The notes under the pieces: model-generated
Database searches by the model: none
The model's input: only the letters and a program-made list of their open reading frames with translations
What the model was told of the DNA's origin: nothing
Shown: in pieces, positions 52,847-63,743 of the stretch
How the letters are laid out: every line of letters begins with the position of its first letter
Numbering within the stretch: the stretch's first letter is position 1
Position numbers and translations under genes: made by a program
Source: Naumovozyma dairenensis CBS 421
Lineage: Eukaryota > Ascomycota > Saccharomycetes > Saccharomycetales > Saccharomycetaceae
Length of the DNA stretch: 64,000 nt
Reading direction: 5' to 3'
Assembly (NCBI RefSeq): GCF_000227115.2
Contig: NC_016483.1
Location: 62,001-126,000, forward strand

Positions 52847-53499
52847 AAAATTGAGAAGGGAATAAAGAGAAGTCTGCTTATAAAACTTGGTGGGGAGGAA
52901 GCTATTTTCGATGGTTCGAGAATCAATATCATATTTCTTATAAAATGAATCAATATGTATGGACAGAAGTAATTTAAGGGGTACAGTGCTTTCTTAAAGT
53001 ACTTACTACCTAAATATCATCTTTAATTGCTAGGATATTTGAGAGAAATATGGCAAGGGGTCATATTATGTACTATTTATAGACTGTGTATTATTAATTA
53101 GTCCCGTTTTTGCGGATTTGTCATGAGCCAATTATTGCAACGGCAAGGAATGCTATTTGTTCATGCAAAACCATTCATTGTCTAAGATAAATACTAGTAC
53201 TTGGGGTTGTTACTGTCTGGAGAATACTTACCTATTGTGTATTATAGACTTGTATAAGATCCTTTATCTGAGGGAGTAACGTTATACGGGCCAAAGATTG
53301 TCAAGGGGTGTCGGCTCTGACATGATTTCTATTTTAAGTAATTGATTGAGTAATACAATAGAGCCTCTGGAGTCTGCATAGTGTATAATCAACCATTAAG
53401 TTATTATGTTATCTGTTGAGTGATCGGTAAATTAAGGAGATGGTGGATTTCAGGGAGTTTTGACACTATTCTGATGAGCAAACTTCCTAATTGGGATAG

Positions 53500-53515
53500 C
53501 GGAGTTGGGTAGCCG
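53500..53515. promoter_or_regulatory. Put3-type site 1, CGG-N10-CCG
   Basis: CGG and CCG half-sites with exactly ten bases between, 658 bp before the MCH5 start. Put3, a Zn2Cys6 activator, binds CGG-N10-CCG. Confidence 0.65.
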
Positions 53516-53591
53516 ACGTTAAGCGCCCAGCTCCTAGATCAGTCGCGAAACCGGCCTGCCAAAAAGAAAAAGAAGGAAAAAGTTGCGACAT

Positions 53592-53607
53592 CGGGAATCG
53601 AACGCCG
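53592..53607. promoter_or_regulatory. Put3-type site 2, CGGGAA...CCG
   Basis: CGGGAATCGAACGCCG is a CGG-N10-CCG palindrome with the GAA core seen in Put3 sites of the proline genes. It lies 566 bp before MCH5, and S. cerevisiae MCH5 is regulated by Put3 according to riboflavin level. Confidence 0.75.
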
Positions 53608-54172
53608 ATTCCTTTTTGGACGCCTTCCTGCGTATGTTTCTCAGAGAGGCCCTTAAAATATTCGTTTTCTTCGTTTCTTTTTCGTTCTGGATTGGACACC
53701 CCCCGCCGCGCTATTCTCAGGACCCCATAGAGGCAGCAGCGCTCACTAAGAAAGAGTCATATCAAACTGGAAGTGAAAAAAAAAAAAGTTACAATTATTT
53801 CTGCGTCTTCTTCTCCGACGAGAAAAGTTAGTTAAACCGTATCACTTACTTCATAAAAAATCTTTTACCGAGAAAAAAAAATTATTAAGAGTAATAGGTA
53901 ATCAGTTCTTCGGCAATGACAGTCTGTCACAGAGTCTCCGTGACTAAGAGCAGTGTTCGACACATTTTTTCAGTTCTATTCACTTTCCCGTTAAGCACCC
54001 TTTCCCTTCTCAGCCAAAAAGAAATAATAGATCAGCATATAAGTTGGGATGTCTTTTTTCGAGAATATTTTTGTATAAAACTTATACATATTATTTTTCT
54101 CTCATAATTGTAGTCTTCACATATAAAAAAAAACATAATCTCAGACATATAATATCTTATTATCTACTGGTA

Positions 54173-55852
54173 ATGGAACAAACTAGTGATAATAACAAGA
54201 AAAGCACTAGTAACAACAGTAATACATTAACTCCAAAGCAATCGTTCCTTGCACATATTAACTCTAAAAGAAATTTACTGGCATATTTCACTAACAATGA
54301 TACAATCTCAAGAACTTCTTCGGCTGATTCATTAAGTTCGTCAGCAAACACGGTATCCAACGATAATCCTACTGTTGATCAAGGAAAAGTATTGTCAAAC
54401 GATCCCAAGCAATACGACCAAGATGCAGAAGATAAAGATAAAAACCAACTAGTAAGAGAAGTAACAAGAGAAAGAAAAAATAAAGACGATGACGACGACA
54501 ATAACACCTCTGATTCCTCCGATGACTCTTCTAAGTACAATGGTGGATTCGTAGTAGATGATGGTCAGTATTATCCAGAGGGTGGTGCAAAGGCATGGAC
54601 AGTCACATTCGCATGTTTCTGTGGATTGATAGCATGTTTCGGGTTATTAAACGCAACAGGTGTAGTTGAGAACCATATTCAAAATCATCAATTAGCTGAT
54701 CAAAATACTTCTACCATTGGTTGGGTATTTTCACTATTGTTATTCACATGTTTTGCATCGTGTATCCTAAGTGGAACTTATTTCGATAGAAATGGCTTCA
54801 AGAAGCCAATGATTTTCGGATCAATACTTCATATAGCTGGTATGTTCGCCACTGCTAATTCAACAAAACTTTGGCATTTCTTCCTAGCCCTTTCCGTTTG
54901 TTGTGGAATAGGTAATGGGATCATCTTGGGTCCCTTAGTTGGTTGTCCAGCTCATTATTTCTCAAGAAGAAGAGGGACTGCTACTGCTATCGCCACAGCC
55001 GGTGGTTCCATCGGTGGTGCTTTAATCCCATTATTGTTAAGAAAGTTCTTCTCCATGACGAGACCAAATAATCCTGACTATGGATACATGTGGGGGGTAC
55101 GTGTTTGGGCATTTATCAATATGGCTTTGTTAACGATTGCCACTGTAATGGGACAAGAAAGATTGAAGCAGGTTGACGAAATTGATGAATCAAAAACAGA
55201 AAAGGAAACACGTTGGAAACGGTTTGTTAGGGTATACTTGTTTCAAAGTTTTGACGCAAAGGGATTTAAAGATCCAAAATTCTTATTCTGTGTCATTGGT
55301 ACAGTTTTCGGTGAGTTAAGTTGTTGTGCCGCCATCACATATTTTAGTTCATATTGTAACAGCCATGGTATCACTGCAAGTGACAGTTATCTATTAATTA
55401 TGGTCATCAACTTGACTGGTATTCCAGGTAGATGGGTGCCTGGTTACCTAAGTGATATACTTGGAAGATTTAATGTCGCCATAGGAACTTTATTCGTCTT
55501 ATCGATTGTCATGTTAGTTGGCTGGTTACCGTTCGGTACTGATTTGACGAGTATGTATGTCATTAGTGCATTATATGGGTTCTTCTCTGGTAGTACTTTC
55601 TCTTTATTACCAGTCTGTTGTGGTCAAATTTCAAAAACTGAAGAATTTGGTAAACGATATGCTACAACGTACTCAATGGTTGCCATTGCGACATTAGTCG
55701 GTATCCCAATTACAGGTGCCATCATTGGTGACAAGACGACAGTTAAGTACCAACATTATGTTATCTTCAGTGGTGTCACTGCTTTAGTTAGCTGTATTTC
55801 TTTCGTCATTTCAAGATACTTCTGTGTAGGGATGAAGTGGCGTAAGTTTTAG
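54173..55852 (+). CDS. MCH5: Mch5, plasma membrane riboflavin transporter of the monocarboxylate porter family
   Basis: From the ATG at 54173 the product is 559 residues, against about 521. A polar, Ser/Asn/Asp-rich N-terminal region of about 120 residues ends in YPEGGAKAWTVTFACFCGLI, the canonical start of fungal MCT transporters (GGxxAWxV). Twelve membrane helices follow with a charged central loop (ESKTEKETRWKRF). The frame is open further upstream to 54044, but that part has a hydrophobic, Tyr-rich sequence unlike the family, so the later ATG is chosen. Mch5 takes up riboflavin by facilitated diffusion. Neighbours match YOR306C. Confidence 0.93.
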   Translation: MEQTSDNNKKSTSNNSNTLTPKQSFLAHINSKRNLLAYFTNNDTISRTSSADSLSSSANTVSNDNPTVDQGKVLSNDPKQYDQDAEDKDKNQLVREVTRERKNKDDDDDNNTSDSSDDSSKYNGGFVVDDGQYYPEGGAKAWTVTFACFCGLIACFGLLNATGVVENHIQNHQLADQNTSTIGWVFSLLLFTCFASCILSGTYFDRNGFKKPMIFGSILHIAGMFATANSTKLWHFFLALSVCCGIGNGIILGPLVGCPAHYFSRRRGTATAIATAGGSIGGALIPLLLRKFFSMTRPNNPDYGYMWGVRVWAFINMALLTIATVMGQERLKQVDEIDESKTEKETRWKRFVRVYLFQSFDAKGFKDPKFLFCVIGTVFGELSCCAAITYFSSYCNSHGITASDSYLLIMVINLTGIPGRWVPGYLSDILGRFNVAIGTLFVLSIVMLVGWLPFGTDLTSMYVISALYGFFSGSTFSLLPVCCGQISKTEEFGKRYATTYSMVAIATLVGIPITGAIIGDKTTVKYQHYVIFSGVTALVSCISFVISRYFCVGMKWRKF

Positions 55853-55985
55853 CATTCCTGCTAAAGCAATCCACACAAATAGTGAGCCACTGTGCATTAT
55901 AACATCTCATCTTTTAAATATTTTACAGCATTTATTTTAATTAATTCTTACATTATAGATCTGTTTTACCTAATAAACTTTTTAT

Positions 55986-56750
55986 TTATTCGTCCACCGC
56001 AATTTCAAATTTTTGATTCACATCATATAGTTTTAGAGTTAGCCATCTTTGTATGGATAAACCTTCCAAAAGTTTTGAAGCATATTCATTTTCATAGTAA
56101 TTCAACAATGTGCCCGATTTCTCGATATCATAACTTCCATCATTTAGTGATCGTAACATTTCTATTCGTAAATAAATCAAAGGTAATTTGACATTATTAA
56201 TGAGATTCAGACTATCCTTCGTCAGCATATGTGGTGAACACATTAATATAATAGTTGAATTCCTTTTTGTGTCTGGAACCATTGAGGAAAAGGTACCTAC
56301 TAGTTCTCTTAGTTCCTTTGGTGACACCTTTGTAGTGCGGAATGCCTTAGCTTGTACTAAAACTTTTAATGGTGCGAACTGTTTCCCCAGTAAAATGTCA
56401 TCATTTATTCGATGTATCAATGGTCTAAATACTCTACCATTAACTTTAGAACGTTTAGGAATGGTACTAAGCTCATCCGAGATATGTGTAATTGCCTCTA
56501 GTTTCTTATATAGATTTGAGATGGGCCAAGTACCCTTTATATCAACACCACCATCATGTGCACCGCCAACTTTTTCTAAACTTGTCATACCAAGCTTCTC
56601 AGCAAGTTCTCTTAATACTGTCAGCTCATATAAAGTTCCTTGAAACACTGTCGATTGGGATATGGCTGCGTTATTTCGAATGAATGATATTATTGAATCA
56701 TTATGTACCCATCTCTTACAAATTGTCCTTAACAGTATCAAATTATTCAT
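55986..56750 (-). CDS. RRG7: Rrg7-like mitochondrial protein required for respiratory growth
   Basis: 254 residues, against about 242. The N-terminus (MNNLILLRTICKRWVHN) looks like a mitochondrial presequence. The body has YELTVLRELAEKLGMTSLEKVGGAHDGGVDIKGTW and LVQAKAF further on, which resembles the D...(E/Q)xK core of restriction-endonuclease-like (Mrr-type) domains, here G-G-V-D and Q-A-K. Rrg7 has no proven enzymatic role; loss harms respiratory growth and mtDNA. It converges with MCH5 and diverges from BIL1, as for YOR305W. Confidence 0.9.
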   Translation of the reverse strand: MNNLILLRTICKRWVHNDSIISFIRNNAAISQSTVFQGTLYELTVLRELAEKLGMTSLEKVGGAHDGGVDIKGTWPISNLYKKLEAITHISDELSTIPKRSKVNGRVFRPLIHRINDDILLGKQFAPLKVLVQAKAFRTTKVSPKELRELVGTFSSMVPDTKRNSTIILMCSPHMLTKDSLNLINNVKLPLIYLRIEMLRSLNDGSYDIEKSGTLLNYYENEYASKLLEGLSIQRWLTLKLYDVNQKFEIAVDE

Positions 56751-57054
56751 TTCATTACTGCCAATAGAGGGAAAGAAATATGTGCTCTACTTTATGCGTT
56801 CAAGCAAAATGGTTAGATTTTGTTCGTGTTTTCCTGAATTACTTTTATTTGATAACATTGATTTTCTGTTGTCGACAATATTGGAGGAATAGAATTATTC
56901 GATATATAAAAACAAAAATAACCAAATTTGTGATAACTCTACATCAGTGAATTTAACTGAATCATTCTAAACTTTATATAAGTCCTTCAATTTAATAAAA
57001 GTAAGGATTGATACAAAGAGTTGGTTTACCTATTGCCCACCCATATACCAGACA
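56751..57054. other. Divergent promoter region RRG7/BIL1
   Basis: About 300 bp shared promoter region. A short frame through it (56662-56892) is a shadow with no support. Confidence 0.5.
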
Positions 57055-57270
57055 ATGAGTATAGACAAGCTTAATCATACAGAAGATCGTAACGTTGAAG
57101 AAGTAGAGAAAGAAAAAGATGATTCAAAAAATATAGTTACCGTTTTCGACATAGCTTCTGAGATTGAGAAAGCGTTAAGAGACGTCAAGAAAAGGATAGA
57201 AGATGATGACGAGGAATTCAATAAGAGCTTATCCAATATTGAAGAGATGCTTAAGGAGCTTACAGAGTAA
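57055..57270 (+). CDS. BIL1: Bil1-like small acidic protein (Bim1-interacting)
   Basis: A 71-residue highly charged product, mostly helical, with the block DIASEIEKALRDVKKRIEDD and the end EEFNKSLSNIEEMLKELTE. S. cerevisiae Bil1 (YOR304C-A, about 76 residues) occupies exactly this place between ISW2 and RRG7 and binds the microtubule plus-end protein Bim1 with Bud6. The call rests on size, charge pattern and synteny. Confidence 0.85.
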   Translation: MSIDKLNHTEDRNVEEVEKEKDDSKNIVTVFDIASEIEKALRDVKKRIEDDDEEFNKSLSNIEEMLKELTE

Positions 57271-57600
57271 AGTAGATCTATAATGCTCGCATTTTAATAT
57301 AAATTCAGACTTTCTTGGTTTATCTAGCTTTTCGAGAAGAATATGAGTGCATTGGTTCACCTATGATACACTTTGTACAGTCATGGTCTATCACAGATTC
57401 AATTGAGTGTTAAGCCTTCCATTACTATAGAGCTGAATATAGTCCATTCCGTTAAGATCCGATAGAACATTGTACCTCGCAGAGGTTTTTTGTTTTCATA
57501 CAATTTGAGTATTTACGTAGTCCTTATATATGAAAATATATATTTATATTAAAATGAAATCAAAATGGCTCCCGTTATAATCTAATTCTGCCTACATATT
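57271..57600. other. Convergent intergenic BIL1/ISW2
   Basis: About 330 bp between converging genes, with AT-rich 3' sequence. No feature recognised. Confidence 0.45.
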
Positions 57601-60600
57601 TTATTGTCCGACCTCCACTCTTGGCCTTTTATCTACATGTCCTTGTTCCTGACCTTCTTGTATTCGTTGATTTTCTTCTTCTTCAGCCACAGATATTACA
57701 TCATTTAGTGGCGTACTATCTTCCTTTGTATTGGCCCTGGTTCTCTTCTTCTTCAGCGCCTCTGAAGATTCAAATTCTCTTGTTATTAGCGTCATTAATG
57801 TGTTTACTCTCTTCGATAATTCATGAACAGATCTTGTTCTAATGAACCAATCGAATGTAAAGAGATCACTCATCATTATTTCTTGCTTCAATTTTTCATA
57901 TAAATTCTTAGCAGTAATACCATGCTTGTTCACCATCAACAGTAAGAACTTATCTTCTAAACTATTATATGTCTTTCTAGCATTGTTCGGTGGATACTGT
58001 ATCATCATTTCATGTAAAGGGTATTTGTATTGTTCAATTTTTTTCCTTAGTAATGTCTCTTGATGTTTTAGTTTTTCATTTTTCTTCTCACCATTATGAA
58101 TTGTGTTCATATATTTTTCATACCCATGAATTTCTTGATACCTTTGCCAAAAGACTTTAGAGTATGCAATAACTTCTTCAGGTGTCTTAGATTCTACTGA
58201 CTTTTTGATCATGTCAATATTGTCTCTTCCAAACTTTGCACATGCATTAACGAACGCTAACAGATCTCTCCTCGTCCAATTACTGAATGCTTCGGATATT
58301 AGCTTTTGCTTAATTTCCTCATCTGCTTCCGTATAGTCTGGAGCGTTACTTATTTTTTCTTGTTCCTCTTTAATCTTTTGTTCTATTTCTTCTTTTGTTA
58401 ATTTTGTTTCATGCTTCTCTTTATCATTATCTGTTGCCTCGTTTCCATTTTCAGTATACTCATCATCATCCTCCTCATCACTATCACTGCCAGTGGTACC
58501 CGTAATATCATAGGACGTTACTTTATAATTTACTTTCTTTTTGAATGCCAATTGTTCCTTCGCTTGTAGTTGATCTAATTCTTTGGGGAAAAATTGATAA
58601 TCTTGGCCTTGAATTCTCTTTGGAGGTTTAGGTATCTTTGGTTGAGGTGTTTGTTTAGAAGATTTTGAACCTCCACCGATAATTTCCTTATAATAATCAT
58701 CGACGGAATAGGTTTGTTGTTCTCTTCTTCTTTCTCTCCTCGAAGGATTAATCCAATTTACCACTTTGTCGGTTGACTTCTTTTGGAAATTTTTACCATT
58801 CCATTCATATGCAGATTGATTGTCAATTTCATTGTACTTTTGTAAATCGTCCAAACCCAAAGACTGGTATTTAGCATTTAATTCTTCTGTCTTTTGCTGA
58901 CCTTTCTTTAAAATCTCATCGATATCGGCGTCAGTGGTTATATGAGTAGCTTTCTTTTCAAACATACTCTTCGCACCATATTGAATCATTTCTAAAAGAT
59001 CGTCTTTATTATTTCCAATATTAGCTGTTTTCTTACCTGTACCTTGTTGAATGACTAGCTGATCTAATCTTAGCTTCTGAGCTGCACGTTCGATGACCTT
59101 TTCTTCGATGGCATTTTCAGTAACAAATCTATAAACATGAACCTGTTTCTTTTGACCGATTCTATGAGCCCTGTCCATTGCCTGTAAATCTGCTTGTGGA
59201 TTCCAATCTGAATCGAATAAAACGACAGTATCTGCAGTAACTAAATTAATACCTAACCCACCAGCACGTGTGGTCAATAGAAAGACAAATTTATCGGAGT
59301 CTGGTTTATTATAATCATCGATGGCTTCGATACGATCTTCATGCGATGTTGAACCATCAATTCTACAGTAATTAAACCCTCGGAAATAACAATAATCTTC
59401 CAATATGTCTAATAATCTTGACATTTGACTAAATACTAGTACACGAGAGCCTTTTTCTTTCAACCTTTTCAACAATTTATCAAGGACAATCATTTTCCCA
59501 GCGTTAAAGACTAAATGCTCGTCGGTAGTATATGGTGGTCCTGGTTCCGCACCTTCGAATAAATATGGGTGATTACAACATTTCCTTAATTGCATGACAA
59601 TATTCAATAATCTGGTTTTACCTTCTCTTTTCCCGACTGCCCCATTGACGGCATCAATATCTTTTTCCAACAATGATTTATACCATTTAATTTGCATATC
59701 CGTCATCCCCACGTAGACGTTTGTTTCAATTTTGGGTAACAATGATTTTTCTACATCTGCTTTAATTCTTCTTAATAGGAAAGGGTTCAATACGGTATGT
59801 AATTGTTGTACGACAATTTCTTGATCCTGTTCTGAATTATTTTGCTCAAACCAATCATCGAAAATCCCTGAATCACCAAAGACGTCGGGCAATAAGAAAT
59901 TCAATAATGCCCATAATTCATGTAAATTATTTTGCAGAGGAGTCCCTGTAATCAAAAGACGATGCTTAGAATAAAGTAATCTAATGATTTGAGACAATTG
60001 ACTTTCTTCATTTTTAATACGATGAGCCTCGTCAATGACTATATATTGCCAGGCAACTTTTTTCAACGCATTCTTTTCCTTAATAACCATTTCATATGAA
60101 GTAATTAAAACATCAAATCTTGCCTGTAAGATGAAATCATAGATGATTTTATGCCTAGTTTCTTTGTCACCATGTAGGATGATTGCATTAACTTCCGGGG
60201 TCCATTTATTAAATTCTCTTCTCCAATTATCTAGCGTCGATTTGGGTACAATAATTAAGAAGGGACCATCGATCTTTTTAATGTATTTCAAATAACCTAA
60301 GAATGAAATTGTTTGTAATGTTTTACCCAACCCCATTTCATCAGCCAATATACCTGATAATTTATTTTCATGTAATGAAATCAACCAATTTAACCCTTGC
60401 ACTTGGTAGTCTCTTAATTTCCCATTTTGAATGAAAGAAGGAGATTCATTAACATAGTTTTCATCATCAAAAGTTTCCAGACCTTCACCTTCTTCCTCAG
60501 CTAATAACTCTGCATCTTCTTCCTTCTCTGTCTTTCTGTGATGACGAGAAACATAATTTTCATTTTTACTTGCGGAGGTAGATGCTTCCACCTCTTTCAG

Positions 60601-60948
60601 TAGTTTTTGCATATTTTTATCATGCTTAGCTTTCATGCTGATGAAATGACGAAATAAATCGGTCAACGATAATAAATATTTGAAACGCTTATATGTATCT
60701 TTCTTATCTTTTTGTTTGGCAATCTTGGGATCGACTGTTAGTATGAATCTTGCCTTTCTTTCTTGCCAATAAGCATCATCTTTAGCACCAAGATCAATAT
60801 CATTTTGAGAAATGTCTACTTCAGATAACGCTGGGGTTGGGGTTGGATCTTCTTCGAGAACCAAATTGTTTTCTTCTTGAGTGGATTCATTTTCTTCATC
60901 TGATGGTATGGTTTCTATACTCTTGCTCTGATGGTCAGGAACTGACAT
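57601..60948 (-). CDS. ISW2: Isw2, ISWI-family chromatin remodelling ATPase
   Basis: 1115 residues, against about 1120. The N-terminal AutoN-type region is followed by the ATPase. Walker A is DEMGLGKT (203-210), the DEAH box is at 306-309 ([11 protein letters not shown]), and helicase motif VI is in DRAHRIGQ. The NegC and linker region follow. The SANT domain starts near residue 888 ([19 protein letters not shown]), then the spacer and the SLIDE domain to about 1065. The C-terminal tail is basic and then acidic. Isw2 works with Itc1, Dpb4 and Dls1, sliding nucleosomes to repress early meiotic and cryptic transcription. Between BIL1 and CPA1 as in YOR304W, which favours Isw2 over Isw1. Confidence 0.96.
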   Translation of the reverse strand: MSVPDHQSKSIETIPSDEENESTQEENNLVLEEDPTPTPALSEVDISQNDIDLGAKDDAYWQERKARFILTVDPKIAKQKDKKDTYKRFKYLLSLTDLFRHFISMKAKHDKNMQKLLKEVEASTSASKNENYVSRHHRKTEKEEDAELLAEEEGEGLETFDDENYVNESPSFIQNGKLRDYQVQGLNWLISLHENKLSGILADEMGLGKTLQTISFLGYLKYIKKIDGPFLIIVPKSTLDNWRREFNKWTPEVNAIILHGDKETRHKIIYDFILQARFDVLITSYEMVIKEKNALKKVAWQYIVIDEAHRIKNEESQLSQIIRLLYSKHRLLITGTPLQNNLHELWALLNFLLPDVFGDSGIFDDWFEQNNSEQDQEIVVQQLHTVLNPFLLRRIKADVEKSLLPKIETNVYVGMTDMQIKWYKSLLEKDIDAVNGAVGKREGKTRLLNIVMQLRKCCNHPYLFEGAEPGPPYTTDEHLVFNAGKMIVLDKLLKRLKEKGSRVLVFSQMSRLLDILEDYCYFRGFNYCRIDGSTSHEDRIEAIDDYNKPDSDKFVFLLTTRAGGLGINLVTADTVVLFDSDWNPQADLQAMDRAHRIGQKKQVHVYRFVTENAIEEKVIERAAQKLRLDQLVIQQGTGKKTANIGNNKDDLLEMIQYGAKSMFEKKATHITTDADIDEILKKGQQKTEELNAKYQSLGLDDLQKYNEIDNQSAYEWNGKNFQKKSTDKVVNWINPSRRERRREQQTYSVDDYYKEIIGGGSKSSKQTPQPKIPKPPKRIQGQDYQFFPKELDQLQAKEQLAFKKKVNYKVTSYDITGTTGSDSDEEDDDEYTENGNEATDNDKEKHETKLTKEEIEQKIKEEQEKISNAPDYTEADEEIKQKLISEAFSNWTRRDLLAFVNACAKFGRDNIDMIKKSVESKTPEEVIAYSKVFWQRYQEIHGYEKYMNTIHNGEKKNEKLKHQETLLRKKIEQYKYPLHEMMIQYPPNNARKTYNSLEDKFLLLMVNKHGITAKNLYEKLKQEIMMSDLFTFDWFIRTRSVHELSKRVNTLMTLITREFESSEALKKKRTRANTKEDSTPLNDVISVAEEEENQRIQEGQEQGHVDKRPRVEVGQ

Positions 60949-62177
60949 AATTGGACTGTTATGTAGATCGTGGTAAGTATTAGCTACTATGACAGTAATT
61001 AGTTCAATCTTAGGTTCGTTAAATCGGATGATAATTAACTACTTCAGCCCTGTCGCTAAAGTTTAAATGTTTTAATGAAAAAATAGCAATAAGTAGCGTC
61101 TTCCTAAGCAAGTGTCGGTTCTTTCTTTCCTTTCAACAGACAAGATCTTGCTAATTTCTTTTTTTTTTTTTTTTTTTTAATTGTTTATGCTAATTTCACA
61201 TAATTTCTATTTGCGAAAAAGACGCGATTTACAAACATGACAAACTTTTCTGTTTAGAATTAAAGGAGGTTAAGTACATTGGATTCCAATACCACAAGGA
61301 ATCCGATATTACATAGAATCTACAGGTCGATTAGTCATTTATTTGTTCCCAATAATTATAGTTTTTTTACTCGAACTGGTTGAGTAGAGCACAAGCAATT
61401 ATTTAATTTGTAAAATTTAGTACAACTACCCATATTTATAAGCTATCCTCTGTTTCTGCGGCGGTGATTTTTTCTGAGATGATTTTTTCTGAGATGATTG
61501 TTTCCGGAATCGCAAGAATCTTTTTTTTGTTGAACCGATAAGGAAGTATCCAACGATTCGAGACTATTTGCTCAGAAATAAAGATCCAGTAATGTCACCT
61601 CTGTCGTGTTATCAGGTGATTCTTGATCAAAAAATATAATAGTCTGATATTAAAAGAATTCAAATTAAAAATATATATTCTTTATATAGGAATTTTTCAG
61701 GCAAAACAGTCTTCTTTCATCAGTTGAAGAACTCACAGAGTTACTTGTGACTTAAAGTTAAACCAATTTTTTTTCTCTTTTAATGATCGTTACGGTAATG
61801 TAACAAACTGATGACTACTGACATATCTTGTAAAATAACAGTATGACTGTTAAATATTATATACTATATTGTATAAATAGCCATAAGTTTTGACATAATA
61901 AGCTTATGCGCGTGCTCTCTGGCAGTAGCATGTAAAATAATCGGTTTTATTTGACTTTAGCATCTGAGAAGATATAATAATAAGTCCTCTTTGATTGCAC
62001 TATTTAAAAGATTTAGGAAAATGTTGTTGTGTTTGTGTATTTTTTGTATTATTAGCATTTAAAGGAATTTATGAATTTATGAATTTATGAATTTATGAAA
62101 AATAAGTTATAGATATAGATTAATTGAATGTATAAAGAAATCAGGATCAGGTTGAAATTTTATTTTTAGCATACCTT
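60949..62177. other. Intergenic ISW2/CPA1
   Basis: About 1.2 kb, larger than the roughly 0.5 kb in S. cerevisiae. It has a T-run of about 20 near 61158-61178, two copies of GAGATGATTTTTTCT-like sequence near 61473-61500, and an 8 bp tandem repeat close to CPA1. No gene recognised. Confidence 0.5.
62065..62096. repeat. (GAATTTAT)4 tandem repeat
   Basis: Four perfect 8 bp units, about 80 bp past the CPA1 stop, probably in its 3' UTR. Confidence 0.85.
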
Positions 62178-63377
62178 TTAAAATAAAACTCTTTCCTTAG
62201 CTAGTTTATCAACAGATAAATCTAATTGATGAACAGCAGCTAATTTCTTCTTTGACTGTTGAATCACATGGTAAGTTTCAATATTGTCAAAAAATTTATC
62301 AAATAGAACAGCGGTATCTAATGGACCACCTTTAGCTTCTGGATGGAATTGAGTTGAAAATATTGGTCTAGTTAAATGGATCATACCTTCATTGGAGTTA
62401 TCATTTAAGTTAACAAAGTATGGTTTCCATTGATCACTTGGTAAAGTTTCTGGGTCGACAGCGTAACCATGATTTTGAGAAGTAATATGACATTGTCCTG
62501 TAGTTAGATCCATAGCAGGAATATTATGAGCTCTATTACCGTATTTCAATTTCATTGTCTTAGCACCTGAAGCTAAAGCTAATAATTGATGGCCTAAACA
62601 AATACCAAAGATTGGAATATCATCAAATTTTGGATTATTCAATAATTCTTTCAAATTAGCAATAGTCTTTTCACACATTTCTGGGTTACCTGGACCATTG
62701 GATAAGAAAATACCATCGAATTGATGGGCAATATCTTGAATTCTATAATCATAAGGTAAGACAGTGACGTTTGCACCTCTTGCGGCTAAACATCTGATAA
62801 TATTTTCCTTAACACCACAATCGATTAAGGCAACATTAGCAGTTGGATTCTTACCCGAGATATGGAAAGGTTGCTTTGTAGTGACTTGTGCAACCAAATG
62901 AGTACTCATTGGGTCGATATAATCAACAGGAGTGTCATTACCTATGGTGATTCTACCTAGGGAGGAACCTTGTTCTCTTAAATATTGAACAATTTCACGA
63001 GTATCGACACCAGTGATGGCAGCGACACCTTCTCTTTTACACCAAGAGGCTAATGATTCCACAGCAGCCCAATGAGAATATTCATAAGCGTATTCAGCGA
63101 CGACGATCCCTACGACGTGAACATGAGGAGATTCAAAATATTTCAAAAGGTTAAATTCATCACGTTCTTCCCCGGATGGGACACCGTAATTACCGATCAA
63201 TGGTTGAGTAAAGACTAATATTTGACCACGGTATGATGGATCAGTCATAGATTCTGGATAACCAACTAGAGATGTAGTAAAGACAGCTTCGCCGGCGATT
63301 GATTTTTCAGCACCGAATGATTTACCTTGGAAAGATGGACCGTTTTTAATAGTAAAAGTAGCGTTTGGAGATGACAT
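62178..63377 (-). CDS. CPA1: Cpa1, small subunit of arginine-specific carbamoyl phosphate synthetase
   Basis: 399 residues, against about 411. The N-terminal CPSase small-subunit domain has [20 protein letters not shown] and [15 protein letters not shown]. The class I glutamine amidotransferase domain has nucleophile Cys260 in [15 protein letters not shown] and the pair His345-Glu347 in [13 protein letters not shown], so the triad is intact. Cpa1 hydrolyses glutamine and passes ammonia to Cpa2, making carbamoyl phosphate for arginine in the cytosol. A conserved arginine attenuator uORF lies 133 bp upstream and a Gcn4-type GAGTCA at 63738. Matches YOR303W beside ISW2. Confidence 0.97.
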   Translation of the reverse strand: MSSPNATFTIKNGPSFQGKSFGAEKSIAGEAVFTTSLVGYPESMTDPSYRGQILVFTQPLIGNYGVPSGEERDEFNLLKYFESPHVHVVGIVVAEYAYEYSHWAAVESLASWCKREGVAAITGVDTREIVQYLREQGSSLGRITIGNDTPVDYIDPMSTHLVAQVTTKQPFHISGKNPTANVALIDCGVKENIIRCLAARGANVTVLPYDYRIQDIAHQFDGIFLSNGPGNPEMCEKTIANLKELLNNPKFDDIPIFGICLGHQLLALASGAKTMKLKYGNRAHNIPAMDLTTGQCHITSQNHGYAVDPETLPSDQWKPYFVNLNDNSNEGMIHLTRPIFSTQFHPEAKGGPLDTAVLFDKFFDNIETYHVIQQSKKKLAAVHQLDLSVDKLAKERVLF

Positions 63378-63510
63378 TGTATTTTTTTAAATGTAGTTGT
63401 TTGTTCTTGTAAAGTAATTTCTTAAAGTATTAAAAATTTTAGAAGGTTTGTTTTTTTTTGTATTAAAAGTATTGATTGGTTTATTGTTTCTTTAGGAGGT
63501 AAAAGTGTCT

Positions 63511-63588
63511 TTAGTACGAGCTGGTTTTCCAGATGTGGTCAGATATGTAGTCTTGGCAGGTATATTCAGATTCTGATAACTTAAACAT
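63511..63588 (-). CDS. Arginine attenuator peptide uORF of CPA1
   Basis: A 25-codon upstream frame from ATG at 63588 to TAA at 63511, ending 133 bp before the CPA1 start. The peptide starts MFKLS and contains SEYTCQDYISDHIWKTSS, then a final Tyr. Against the S. cerevisiae leader peptide (YOR302W, also 25 residues) all of YTCQDYISDHIWKTSS is unchanged, including the Asp and Trp needed for arginine-dependent stalling. The uORF stalls ribosomes when arginine is plentiful and lowers CPA1 translation and mRNA stability. Confidence 0.97.
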   Translation of the reverse strand: MFKLSESEYTCQDYISDHIWKTSSY

Positions 63589-63737
63589 ATAAATGTTCAA
63601 ATAATGATGTGGAATGTGAAAAAAAGGGAATATGTGTTAGGCGTATTACACTTTTTTTCTAGAAAAGATTGATATAAATATATTAAGTTTATATTGCTTG
63701 GTGTATTTGAAAAGAAAAAAAAAATTAAAGAAAAAAA

Positions 63738-63743
63738 GAGTCA
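63738..63743 (-). promoter_or_regulatory. Gcn4-type element (TGACTC on the minus strand)
   Basis: GAGTCA on the plus strand reads TGACTC towards CPA1, the core of the general amino acid control element bound by Gcn4, about 150 bp upstream of the uORF. CPA1 is a known Gcn4 target. Confidence 0.6.

Larger units (their letters stand above)
52847..54172. other. Intergenic SLY41/MCH5
   Basis: About 1.3 kb. It holds two Put3-type palindromes (53500-53515 and 53592-53607) and a GC-richer patch to about 53720. Small ORFs at 53487-54107 cover this promoter and are not called. Confidence 0.6.

Noticed and set aside
53585..53610. T-arm/B-box-like sequence GGGAATCGAAC, resembling a minus-strand tRNA followed by a T-run
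   Set aside because: No matching acceptor strand, D-arm or anticodon stem can be built on either side, and the T-stem does not pair with a 7-base loop. The sequence is better explained as a CGG-N10-CCG site.
54044..54172. Upstream in-frame start for MCH5
   Set aside because: The added 43 residues are Tyr/Phe-rich, differ from the polar cytosolic N-terminus of the family, and read like translated AT-rich leader.
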